The notes under the pieces are model-generated. The model had not been told where the DNA came from, ran no database searches, and saw only the letters and a program-made list of their open reading frames with translations. The position numbers were made by a program, and so were the translations under genes. From contig NC_088308.1 of assembly GCF_910592395.1 (NCBI RefSeq), forward strand, positions 10,555,001 through 10,619,000: a stretch of 64,000 nt of DNA, read 5' to 3'. Positions 21,816-31,818 of this stretch are shown piece after piece; the stretch's first letter is position 1; each line of letters begins with the position of its first letter. The DNA comes from Lineus longissimus (taxonomy: Eukaryota; Nemertea; Pilidiophora; Heteronemertea; Lineidae).

Positions 21816-21957
21816 AATGTGCTTTAGCCGTATCCGTTTCCGGTCGACAGATCGGTGAGAGGGTTGTTGTAGCCGAGTGTTATCAAACCGTGCCTGATGC
21901 CAGCAAGATAGTTTTTAATCGTGCATTGTTTCAATTAGAGCTGTCAATTGCAATGGG

Positions 21958-22335
21958 CTACATAATAAATGAGAACCTGTTCGGTAGGAACGAGAGTTTG
22001 CAGCGAATGGGAATTGGAGTGTAGAATATCCGAGCCAAACATCGTGATGAAGCGGTTATAAGATTAGAAGCCGCTATTATAAACAGTCTCAGTGTTATAA
22101 GCAAGAACAGAACTCCATAGCCCGTGCACTGTGCACCTTTACCTCGGTTACGGATTATTTCTGTCGCATCATCAATCCTAACATAACTCAAACTGCAGCT
22201 TTCCTTGATCATTGAGACTTGGAGTGTCAAGTCGTCATACGGAGCGGAAATATCAACAATCAACGTAGCGACCAGTTGCGACACAAATTGGACTAATCCT
22301 ATACGTAGACAAAGGCGGTTCATAAAAGGGACCAA
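21958..22335 (-). pseudogene. DIRS-type reverse transcriptase remnant
   Basis: The minus-strand frame carries ISAPYDDLTLQVSMIKESC, then SLSYVRIDDATEIIRNRGKG. In DIRS-type RTs this position reads N.S.P.G.SVNDGI....CS.SY..VDDAV.II...GKGA. Past that point the frame is scrambled and no catalytic DD pair is seen. Confidence 0.65.
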
Positions 22336-22795
22336 GCAAATAAGCTTTTTCGGCTTCCTTTGCTATCAACTCAGGCCCTTTTTGTGCGGTGCGCTGATTT
22401 TTGCATTGAAACGAAGTTGTTGACTGACCAACAATGCCTGGTCAAAACCAAATCATATGCCTTCTTTGAGGTCGTGAACAAACTCGCGATCTGGATGTTT
22501 TGACAACTCTGACTCAAGTTTGTCGATGCCAATTGGAGTAGAAGCTTGCATATTTAAATGAGGGGGTGTAGGGAGTGTTAGCTTGAGATCTGGTAGTCAA
22601 GCCTTGATTGATGGGTTGGAGACATTGGTTGCGTGAGTTACCTTTGGCGGAGCAAAGGGGCAGTCCTGTCTTTCGCTGCGGTCAGTCTTATTGGTTCTGA
22701 CATCATGGGTGTTATACTCGGTGTTATACCCGGCCTCAGGTGTGCGGGCCATTGCAAGCCGTGCACGCGTTGGCAAAATCGCAAACGTTGCGTCT

Positions 22796-23680
22796 TTAAC
22801 CCAGGGTGGAATTATAGTTGTTGCAAATCTCGCACCCATTAATATATAGTCGCTGTCGCCGTTGGCTATCGACTTGTCGACTCGAACTATTGCAGGAGTT
22901 AGATAACATGCGGGCTCGGTTGATATGTTGGCGATGCGAGTGATTAGTGGTGCTGGGGCAAAAGTTAGTAAGATGGGCAATAGATCCACAAACGCCACAT
23001 GCGTTTACCTTAGAGCCCGTGAAAATTTTGGCGAACAGATTACGGTCTCCAATTGACCAGTCAACCTTGACGTTATTTTTATACAAATGGGCGGCGGCCC
23101 GGATGGAGAGCAAACGATGTTACTCGTAGAAGAGTGACACACCATTAGATGCTATCTCCACTACATTACATTCATAGGCATCCAACTCTTGCCTTCCGTA
23201 CGGATAGTACTCGCACATTATATTTCTATAGGTTGTGAATGCCCTACCCTATAAACTCGGCGAGCGTGAGTGGTTTTTGTACTCTCTTGTCATTATTAGA
23301 GGAGTGCTGTTTATGCATGAAACTGACGTCGACTGTTTCTGACACTGGTAGTTCAGTAGTGCATTCCGCCTCAGGTAATAAAAGAAGAGCAAGATCAACA
23401 TAGTTACGATGGTGTGACGGAGACTGGGCGAGATGACGTCGATATGCGGCAGTGAATCGGTGGCAACTCCAAAGGATGTCGTCAGCTGCTGGTGTTGAGT
23501 CGTTGGCGTTACATGTATGTTGTTTCCTCGCGGCGTTGCTGTCTCCTGGGTGTATCCTGCTGCTGTAGAGGTCGAACTACTGTTCATTCCAGTTGGTGCA
23601 GCTATCGATCTATGTCCCTGTTGCTTGGAAGCTAGTCCATTGGCCAACGCCACCATAGATTGCTGCAGGATTTCCATCTA
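22796..23680 (-). pseudogene. DIRS-type Gag remnant
   Basis: Minus-strand fragments in shifting frames read MEILQQSMVALANG, then LPHIDVISPSLRHTIV, then (about 23250-23150) YRNIMCEYYPYGRQELDAYE. They continue with SIRAAAHLYKNNVKVDWSIG and a CCHC knuckle, CGVCGSIAHLTNFC. The block with an RQELD.YE motif, then AA.L..NNVKVDW, then a CCHC is characteristic of Gag proteins in tyrosine-recombinase retroelements. At least three frame changes are needed. Confidence 0.7.
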
Positions 23681-24224
23681 CGATTTGAGCATCGAAACGT
23701 CCGAATTTCTCTCAGTTATGCCACTACTTTCGATCCGTTCAGTCATGTCATTCTGCTGATTCAACAGGGACACAGTGCCCAGTTCGCACCAGAACGAAGC
23801 CTGGAAAAGGCGAAGCCTGGTCCCGAATTTGCAGTGAGTCCAGACTGTGTATATCCAACAACTGCAGTAAGATTGACTCCAGCCTTGGATAACTCCGTTC
23901 GGAGGTTGGCTATAGTCCAGGAGCTGTAGTCCCCTTCACGACGGCGTTTTTATTAACTAGGCCTTCTGGGATGTGCGGCCTCGGCTACCCTTGACCTTGT
24001 CCTCTTCCTCAGTGACGAGGCAGCTTCGTTAGGTCGAATAAGATTCGAAGTTTAAATGGAGGGAAGAGTTGTCGAACACGACTTGGAAATGTTGCTTAAT
24101 GATAGAATAAGCAGCAAATGGCCGAATGAAAGAACAGCCCTGTCCACGTAGTGTTATGCAATATGCATGACTCACCCGGACTGGAGCCCCCGGAGAAGTG
24201 ACTGATCTGCCTTTTGGTGTTTCT

Positions 24225-24666
24225 GAGACAAGACCACAATTGATTTTTTAAGCCTTTTAGCAGTTAAATTGTCAATGTTTGACCGCGACGCATCAAAGAA
24301 TGCGTGGAGTTGTGAAACTGAAATTCGGATATGATATACGGGTTAGTCTTGCGAGTAACTGGTGCGATTTAAATTGGTGATTGACCACGGAAATTTTTTA
24401 TAATCGACAAATTAGGCAGATTTTGATATTTCCACTCTTTTCAGCCAACTGGCAGAAAAAACTCAAAACACGCCCCCTATTACCCAATTAGCAAAATTCG
24501 AAATTAATTTTTTCATCAAATAATTTCTTTATATCTGTAGACTTGCCACAGCAAATATTTTTTCAATACCTCTCCAAATATGTACTTGAGAGTTAAAAAC
24601 ATGCACTCGTCTAATTGATAGGCCTCGACCCTCCAACCTATGAATATTCATTAGTGGTCTTGTCTC
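24225..24666 (+). mobile_element. 442-bp TIR element (family GAGACAAG), copy 1
   Basis: The ends are gagacaagaccac and gtggtcttgtctc, a 13-bp perfect inverted repeat. The interior (ccacggaaattttttataat, caaaacacgccccctatta) has no ORF. It is nearly identical to 25217-25658, with about five differences seen. Flanks are TTCT on the left and AATG on the right. Confidence 0.9.
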
Positions 24667-25216
24667 AATGAAGGTACATTTCAGGGGTTAACATTTTGAG
24701 ATTTTTTTCAAACTAATGTAGATGACATCCCACAACTCTCCAACAAAGGAAAGTCATATCTGGACATTTTTGGAGAAATGAGAGACATTTCAAAGAGTGG
24801 TACAACTGTGCCAAAGCGACGAAAGAGGACAAAATGGACAAAAAGTCATGATTTTGCAGCCAACAGCACCAAATTCAAAGACCAGCCCTGGCCAGAATAA
24901 GCAAGCTATGGAGCTGAAAATTTAGGATGTGATTTAGGAATATCTTTGCTGCTTAGGGAACAACTTTTAGAATCAAAGCCTAAGAAGTTTCAAAGAAATT
25001 ACAAAATGAATGGCAACACAACAAGACTTGTAAAAATGAAACCGAACTTAGACCGGGGCTAGGTTGGCTCATATTGGTGTCAAATTAAGTTTTTTTTCTC
25101 ATTATTTTAGCTTGTTTTGACCTAAAATCATCAGCAATACAATATTCTAAATGAATTAGAGTGATTTGAGCACATTCAAACTTTTCACTAAATTGACCCA
25201 AAATGTAGTGTAAATG
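24667..25216. other. 550-bp spacer between paired TIR elements
   Basis: No coding potential is seen. It begins and ends with AATG at the element junctions. Confidence 0.6.
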
Positions 25217-25658
25217 GAGACAAGACCACAATTGATTTTTTATGCCTTTTAGCAGTTAAATTGTCAATGTTTGACCACGACGCATCAAAGAATGCGTGGA
25301 GTTGTGAAACTGAAATTCGGATATGATATACGGGTTAGTCTTGCGAGTAACTGGTGCGATTTAAATTGGTGATTGACCACGGAAAATTTTTATAATCGAC
25401 AAATTAGACAGATTTTGATATTTCCACTCTTTTCAGCCAACTGGCAGAAAAAACTCAAAACACGCCCCCTATTACCCAATTAGCAAAATTCGAAATTAAT
25501 TTTTTCATCAAATAATTTCTTTATATCTGTAGACTTGCCACAGCAAATATTTTTTCAATACCTCTCCAAATATGTACTTGAGAGTTAAAAACATGCACTC
25601 GTCTAATTGATAGGCCTCGACCCTCCAACCTATGAATATTCATTAGTGGTATTGTCTC
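25217..25658 (+). mobile_element. 442-bp TIR element (family GAGACAAG), copy 2
   Basis: This is the direct-orientation copy of 24225-24666, with gagacaagaccac at the left and gtggtattgtctc at the right. Flanks are AATG on the left and TTCT on the right, the reverse order of copy 1. Confidence 0.9.
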
Positions 25659-26070
25659 TTCTCGTCTAAACCACAATTATATCTACGCTAAATTGCAAAA
25701 TAATGCCAATGGTCCTTTAAGGAGCTTAGGACCAAATGAGGAATTCCTTTCAATAGTCAGTTCGTTGATTTTAATTATATAATTTGATACTTTGATACTT
25801 TGAACTCATGCTGCTACTATCAGCACTGTTATATTTTAATAAAAGCATGAGTTTGGAAATTCGCCTTTCGGCCTTCCTGAAATTCCCAATTCTTAGTCTT
25901 CTTTATCAAGTCATCTTTCAGGAACTATCACAACAATGACCCGAGAAGGAAATCATATTGCTAATAACGCGAATGAAAACATATTGCTATACATCTTTTA
26001 TACTTTGGTTCTGAAAATCTAGTAGCTAAATTTGGAAATGTAGACTTCTAAAACGAAAAAGCGGTATTAC

Positions 26071-26328
26071 CTGTATCACCCAATACGGGTATTTTAAACC
26101 AGTTTTCCTCCAGCTACAATTCCATGTTGCTTTGTTCGATGGGAAAACCAAGAGGCAGACATGGCCTTTGATGGAGAATGTCTGGCACTCCTGAGCAATC
26201 GCGCATGTTAACCCGCACTGGAGGACAGAATCAGCCCGCTGGATCCTGGATTTCGGTTTATCAACGTATCTGCTGTATGTCAGCACGAAAATAATTACTC
26301 GTGCAAGCGCAGTTACACTGCCAGCCAT
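26071..26328 (-). CDS. PAN/apple-like secreted protein, first exon (copy 2)
   Basis: The frame MAGSVTALARVIIFVLTYSR to KYPYWVIQ is 86 codons, ending at the phase-0 donor cag|gtaata (GT at 26070-26069), exactly as in copy 1 at 12963-13220. Differences from copy 1 are few and include Trp for Arg after NCS and Thr for Ala after ECQ. The cysteines LQCGLTCAIAQEC..F and HVC are unchanged. Downstream exons were not found. Confidence 0.55.
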
Positions 26329-26394
26329 TTTCTTTAATTGGTAAACTCGAAAGTGGAGTCGAAATTCTGGCCATATTCCTGTCTAAGATTGGTC

Positions 26395-26575
26395 ATTGGT
26401 CATTGATCGGAAAACTGAGAGGCAAACATGAACTATGATGGAGAATGCATGGCACTCCTGAGCAATCGCGCATGTTAACCCACACTGGAGGACAGAATCA
26501 GCCCGCTGGATTCCGGATTGAGGTTCATCAACGTATCCGCTGTATGTCAGCACGAAAATGATTACTCGTACAAAA
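26395..26575 (-). pseudogene. partial third copy of the PAN-like exon
   Basis: The minus-strand match to the middle of the exon (cactcctgagcaatcgcgca, acaactgg..ggacagaatcagcccgctgg-type phrases) lies directly upstream of copy 2. It lacks the ATG end and carries changes such as ggattccggattgaggtt. Confidence 0.75.
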
Positions 26576-27510
26576 TTCCAGTCTATGATTAGTCTAAGGA
26601 CTTCTTATATGAGCATATCGTGTGAAATCTGAAACGTTACAAACTTTTTGGCAACAACTGAAAGAAGAGTTTACCAGACCAAGGTGCGACTTCCAAATGA
26701 GCAGAACACATGCTAGTACTTAGTAGTTGAAAAGGAAAAGTACGGAAACACCAAAGGCGAATCACGAACCTCATCACCCTGAAACGGCGTGGCTTTCAAG
26801 AAACTAACATTCCTGGCTAATGTTAACCGAGGATCCTAGTACTAGGTGTCCATTATATTTGTTTGCAAACGCTGAAATTCGTACACGGCCTCGATCATAT
26901 GATTTCTCGAGTCCTTCGGCACTGGTAAAAGAAAACAGTATTGCAAGCATAGCTCACATTTTATAGCATGTTGGGAAGTCCCAGAACATCTTTCTTTGGG
27001 ATACATTCATGAGAACCTCCCCCTCCCCCTCCCCAAAAGCAAATACCAAGCAATCAGAGAACCTTTGAAAAACCATCCTCGACAAAATACATTTAGTCTG
27101 TATTTCGTCATTCAGAGCTCTTTGTATGCCGTTTTTCCCGATGCAACGTTTGTGTCCTGCTATTGATATTGATTCGTACAATGTATAAATTAAGGCAATG
27201 GATCGATTTGGCACGAACTATTTACAGGGTGGAACAAAAAGGGAGACTTTTTGCTGCGCTTGGTAGATTCGCTAGTACAGTGCTTCGATTCAACATTGTC
27301 AATACAGCAGCTCACCAGACTGGGGGGTGTACGGGAACCAGTTAAGTGCCATTAGTCCTACATGTTCGCTGAGCCATGTCCGCTACACCTTTTTTGTAAG
27401 CTTTCCTCCGGTTGGTTGATATTGGATTGCAGATTTCGAATTTTGGAGTGGGATCTTTGGATTTCGGATTTCAGATTTCGAATTTCAGATGAGCCGGAGC
27501 GGAAATATAT

Positions 27511-29559
27511 ATATTACCATCAAACATTTTCAAAATATTTGATTTTTTAACGTAAAAATGGCAACTTTGTTGGGATTTTGGCACTCTGTTTCTGTGTTCA
27601 GTGAACAGCACTCCGAGATGACCCCTCAAGCTTCACCACTTCCCTATTAACAAAGGTCCAATGAGGCCTTTTATGGGTTATTTTGCATTCATTGATCATC
27701 TTGAATAGAAGCTGATCAGATTATGGTCTTATTGAATAACAACTGCTATTGTCAAAGGAAAATGGAGAGAAATTATTTTGTAACTTGGCATTTATTTTCA
27801 GTGTAATTCATGGCCTAAACTTGGGAAATCTACACAGGCTTTTTTAAAGATGTTTATAGTCTGGTTCAACCTAGAGGTGGACCATTGGAAATGTAGTTTG
27901 TGGTTAGAGTGTGGCAATAATGACATAATTAAGGTTACATGTTATGGCATAATGAATCGGATGACCTTGCTCAATAATAAACATTGGCCCATGGACTATT
28001 CTCAGCCAGAAGTTCATTTCATAAGGGTAACACGCAAATAAAATCTTGTGGTCAAAATTGACTGTTCCACACTGGCATTCCAATGGTTCACCTCTAGATT
28101 GAACCAGACTATAGTGGGTTTTTTTACTGTGCTTAGTCTCTACCCCACCTATACTATCACCATACAACAACAGTTTATTCAAAACCTAGTCCAGTCACCC
28201 CTAGATTCTATAACAGCCCTCATTCTATCAGGAAGTGACACAACCAATCCCTCCCAATACTCGTGGTCCTCACGAAGACGATTCCAACTTTCCTCGACAG
28301 CAAGCCACAGTTCATCCTGATTAGTAACATTTGTAAAGTCCACATCTCTCTGAACCTTTGACCAAACATTTTCAATTGGCGACATGTCAGCCCCTTTAGA
28401 AGGCCAGTCCAAAACTTCAATTTCCCGGTCACGAAGCCACTGTCCAACACGCCTAGCTGTGTGTATTGGACTTTTATCCTGTTGATAAATAAGTCTGTCA
28501 GGAAAAGCATGATGAATGTTGTCCATCTGATCTGCAAGAACTTGCAGATACTGATTCTGGTTAAACCTCCCATTTATACGCACTATCTGTCCGTCTCCAC
28601 GTGAATTCATCCATGCCCAGACAGGCACGCTGAATCTACCACTTCTTTGAACAATTTTGATGTATTCTGAATGAAAGCGTTGGCCTTTTGGCCTGCGAAC
28701 GAAAACTTGACCATTATCTCCAACGACAAAAGTCTTCTCATCAGTGAATGCAACTTGACGCCAATGTTCAATAGTCCAGTCTTGATGAGCCACTGCAAAG
28801 TTGTATCTGCTCAACTTGTGGGCATCAGTTAGTTTGTCCTTCTGTGCTGCAATGCAACCGTTTAGTCCTGCCACTCTGAGGCACCGCTTAACAGTTGAAA
28901 GGCTGGCCCTCAAACCCACATCATTTCTTAAGGATTTCACATTTTTGAACGGATGCATCCTCGATTGCCTAACAAGCTGTCTATCCTCTCGTTCAGTGGT
29001 GCATTTTGGGGCACCTGGTCTTTCTCGGCGATGAAGATTTCCTTCATTGTGGAAGCGGGTCCACCAAAATTGCACTGTTGCATGAGAACAACCAATTTCC
29101 CTTGCCACATTTCGATTACTCCTCCCTGCAGCTTTCAATGACATCAACTGACCTTTCTGATACTCAGAAAGTTCTCTTGAGCCATGTGTCCTCGGCATAT
29201 CAAAACATGTGTTGACAGCAGACTGAACAGATCAAAACTTGGGTGCTTTCCAGGTTCATCCTGGCTATTCAGGAGATACTGAGAGTATTTTCAATGGCCA
29301 AGGCCTAATATAATAGGCGATCTTACAACCCCATGCCATGTTCTTCCTAAAGGATGAATGCAGGTCAGTTTCAACCATTCAATCAGGATGTCAATTATGA
29401 AACTGATGAAGTCTAGGAAAACCACTAAACCAAACTATAGAAAGGGGGTCATCTCGGAGTGCTGTTCACTGGACACAGAAACAGAGTGCCAAAATCCCAA
29501 CAAAGTTGCCATTTTCACGTTAAAAAATCAAATATTTTGAAAATGTTTGATGGTAATAT
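27511..29559 (-). mobile_element. Tc1/mariner element with 115-bp TIRs and intact transposase
   Basis: The terminal inverted repeats run 27511-27625 and 29445-29559. They begin atattaccatcaaacatttt and end ...ctccgagatgacccc, with one or two mismatches by eye. The left flank is a run of TATA, consistent with TA target duplication. Inside, a 40-bp inverted repeat (27852-27895 against 28073-28117, ctggttcaacctagaggtg) lies downstream of the transposase. Near-identical TIRs and an unbroken ORF suggest recent activity. Confidence 0.9.
28179..29198 (-). CDS. Tc1/mariner transposase, 339 aa, intact
   Basis: A paired helix-turn-helix region comes first (ELSEYQKGQLMSLKAAGRSN, then CSHATVQFWWTRF, then VKRCLRVAGL). 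The DDE domain follows: D in VAFTDEKTF, D in IYQQDKSPIHTARRV and E in GADMSPIENVWSKVQ. The length is usual for Tc1-type transposases. It cuts and pastes the element by binding the TIRs. There is no stop or frameshift from the ATG at 29198 to the TAG at 28179. DKSPIHTA replaces the usual DNAPVHxA, a conservative variant. Confidence 0.95.
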   Translation of the reverse strand: MPRTHGSRELSEYQKGQLMSLKAAGRSNRNVAREIGCSHATVQFWWTRFHNEGNLHRRERPGAPKCTTEREDRQLVRQSRMHPFKNVKSLRNDVGLRASLSTVKRCLRVAGLNGCIAAQKDKLTDAHKLSRYNFAVAHQDWTIEHWRQVAFTDEKTFVVGDNGQVFVRRPKGQRFHSEYIKIVQRSGRFSVPVWAWMNSRGDGQIVRINGRFNQNQYLQVLADQMDNIHHAFPDRLIYQQDKSPIHTARRVGQWLRDREIEVLDWPSKGADMSPIENVWSKVQRDVDFTNVTNQDELWLAVEESWNRLREDHEYWEGLVVSLPDRMRAVIESRGDWTRF

Positions 29560-29564
29560 CCATC

Positions 29565-29895
29565 TATGCAGTAACAAGAAGATGTTACAGGTGAAAATTT
29601 TCAGGAATTGCAGAGTTTAAGAAAATCTCAATTGGACCGGTAATCTTTGAACAACGACAAAACCGAAGTCCGCCCATTGATCAGAAAAATCATTTTGCCA
29701 AATGATGGACAAATGACCTAACTACCATGCATCAGAAATTGGTGAAAAAATATTGGGGAATAACGGAGTAATTTACAAATATCAGGTGGTTAATAACTTC
29801 TGACCGAGATTGTACATCAATCCTAAAAAAAACCGGCGGAGGACGGCCGCAGAAATCAGAGCCAGCCCCCAGTCACCATAAGATAGTGCTTATGA
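29565..29895. other. no supported gene
   Basis: AT-rich sequence between the Tc1 element and an unidentified minus-strand ORF. Confidence 0.35.
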
Positions 29896-29898
29896 GAT

Positions 29899-30201
29899 CT
29901 ATTGTGTGCACAGGAAGTCTAGAATGGCATTTACCATTGCTTTATCATCAGTGTCCATACTGTCCCTAAGTCCCAAGAAGTCCCTGATCGCTGCGGCTCT
30001 CCTCAAAATTTCATCTCGTGGTTTGAGAGGCTCTGGTTTACCTCTAGCCACAAATTCCTGCCTAGGAATGTTGTATGATTGTGCCATTAAACTGAGAGAT
30101 TTCGAAACATACGAGTTACTCCCGCCCTTAATCAATTTGTAAGATAATTTTACATAGATGTTTTCTGAGAGTGAAGCTCGTATGGCAAGCCGTTCGTCCA
30201 A
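29899..30201 (-). CDS. unidentified ORF, 100 aa, overlapping foldback end
   Basis: The minus-strand frame starts LLDERLAIRASLSENIYVKL and continues through SLSLMAQSYNIPRQEF and KPRDEILRRAAAIRDF to LDFLCTQ. It is charged, helical-looking and complete to a stop. I do not recognise it. Its first codons lie in the terminal inverted repeat of the foldback element, and the complementary end at about 31096-31122 encodes the same LLDERLAI before diverging, so it may be a fragment of the element's coding sequence. Confidence 0.3.
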   Translation of the reverse strand: MDERLAIRASLSENIYVKLSYKLIKGGSNSYVSKSLSLMAQSYNIPRQEFVARGKPEPLKPRDEILRRAAAIRDFLGLRDSMDTDDKAMVNAILDFLCTQ

Positions 30202-31122
30202 TAATTAAGAAAACCTTGTTTTATTGAAGAAAACCTGGTTTTCTTCTTAAAAAACATAGTTTTCTTCAAGAAAACCATGTTTTCTTTCACGAAACTAGGT
30301 TTTCTTCGAAGAAGCATAGGTTGATTTAAAAAACCTAGTTTTCTTTAAAAAAAACTGTTTTTTTAACAAGATAACTTAGTTTTTTAAATCAACCTATGCT
30401 TCTTCGAAGAAAACCTAGTTTCATGGAAGAAAACATGGTTTTCTTGAAGAAAACTACGTTATATGCAATTCTTTTTCAAAACCAAGTTTTTAATGAAAAA
30501 GACCAGGTTATTTTTCATAACCTAGTCTTTTTACCTCGTCCCTGTTTGGCCTGAGCATGGCAGGGGAGAGGTTGGATTTTGCTTACCCGGGTTAGCAACC
30601 CGGGCTACGCATTTACGTACCAAAGGCCGCACAACCCGGGTAAACTACGGTGGATCGCCAATCTCGCCCCAAAGGTCACGCGCGTGCTGAGGGGACGGGG
30701 TAAAAAGACTGGGTTGTTTCGAAACCAGGTTTTCTTCTTTCGAAACTACGTTTTCTTGTTAAAAAACATGGTTTTCTTTGTTTTCTTCAACGAAACTAGG
30801 TTCTTTTGGAAGAAAACCAGGTTTTTATGATAAAAACATGGTTGTTTTAATTATTAGTCAAATGGCTGGATAAAAACATAGTTTTTTTCTTTTTTCGAAA
30901 CTTGGTTTTGAAGAGAAATCATGGAACCTACACTTTATGCAAAAAGAATAAGTTATTTTTTAAAAAACCTAGTTTCATGGAAGAAAACCTGGTTTTCTTC
31001 AATAAAACATAGTTTTCTTCAAGAAAAGGTTTTCTTGAAAAAAACTATGTTTTTTAAGAAGAAAACCATGTTTTTTTCAAAAAAACTAGGTTTTATTAAT
31101 TATTGGACGAACGGCTTGCCAT
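30184..31122. mobile_element. foldback element of tandem short palindromes
   Basis: The outer ends ggcaagccgttcgtccaata and its complement (about 31096-31122) form the TIR. The interior is an array of units of the form gaaaacCTAgttttc, aaaaCATggttttctt, each nearly self-complementary, spaced every 15-25 bp on both sides. The centre (about 30535-30700) is not palindromic in the same way, but carries three cccggg sites (acccgggtt, aacccgggc). ORFs across it are translated repeat. Confidence 0.85.
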
Positions 31123-31215
31123 AAGCTCGCATTAGGAAATTATACAACCTGATATGGAGCTAAAATCAATCGGATCGGAGTTGATTAATGTGGGGACAAG
31201 AGCACAGTGTGTGCT

Positions 31216-31271
31216 GGGGTTAAGACCAATCAGCCTCCAAGCAGGGGTTAAGACCAATCTGCCTCCAAGCA
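31216..31271. repeat. 28-bp tandem duplication inside LINE-1 coding sequence
   Basis: ggggttaagaccaatc(a/t)gcctccaagca occurs twice in a row (starts 31216 and 31244). It duplicates the WRQIGLNP codons of the minus-strand LINE frame. Confidence 0.9.
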
Positions 31272-31818
31272 GTGTAAACCTTCTCTATCGAATTCTCTGA
31301 TAGATTCCACAGTGTGCACCCATACAATGACATACAAAATGTGGTAAATAGTTTAACCTTTGTATCGACCTTACAGTTGTGGAATTTAGAAAGTAACAAA
31401 TTCACCCTTCTGTTAAAATCTGACCCGGTGTTAATAGTATTTGAGTCGTGCTGTCGGCCTGAACACGGACCCTCTGAACGAGAACAGAATATCCCGGTAG
31501 TCGACTCTGCCGTGATCAGATTGGAAAAACAGATGTTTGCATTAGGTGGGATTAAATGTTATCATACATTCCACTGAAAACTCTCCCGCTATCTGCAGCT
31601 GTATATTCAAAGATAATTTTGATGGGCATAAAATAATGATATCGTCGGCGTAGCCAAACGCACCAACAAAGTTAGTTCCTATATAACATCCGACCCCTGA
31701 GCCCTTTAGTTTCAGGAGTAAAACATCGATATAAGTCGAAAAAAGAAATGGGATAGGATCCCACCTTGCTTAACCCCATTTGAAACCGTGAAATAAACTG
31801 AGTGTGACCCTTCCCAAC
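31220..31818 (-). pseudogene. LINE-1 reverse transcriptase, 3' half
   Basis: The minus-strand frames carry WEGSHSVYFTVSNGVKQGGI, then LKLKGSGVGCYIG, then FGYADDIIIL (YADD codons about 31641-31652), then FTTFCMSLYGCTLWNL. These are RT motifs of an APE-type LINE, the same family as LINE-2 at 47.8-52.4 kb (VRNGVKQGGVLSP, FAYADDIVIL). The part upstream in the gene lies at 41427-42270, beyond the BEL insertion. Frameshifts are present. Confidence 0.85.

Larger units (their letters stand above)
21420..23930 (-). mobile_element. decayed DIRS-type (tyrosine-recombinase) retrotransposon
   Basis: Three domains appear in order on the minus strand: a Gag-like part with a zinc knuckle (about 23680-22900), a reverse-transcriptase start (about 22335-21960) and a tyrosine recombinase (21815 to about 21420). 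Order and motifs fit DIRS/Ngaro-type elements. Terminal repeats were not found, and frameshifts and stops are frequent. Confidence 0.75.
25690..27030 (-). repeat. segmental duplication of PAN-like module (copy 2)
   Basis: This is collinear with about 12590-13790, including intron, exon and upstream sequence. It contains an additional internal partial copy of the exon at about 26395-26575. Confidence 0.85.

Noticed and set aside
27852-28117. Separate small MITE inside the Tc1 element
   Set aside because: The 40-bp inverted repeat lacks target duplications and typical ends; it is more simply part of the Tc1 3' region.
30184-31122. CRISPR-like array of gaaaac...gttttc repeats
   Set aside because: Units are irregular, palindromic and AT-rich with no unique spacers; they belong to a foldback element.
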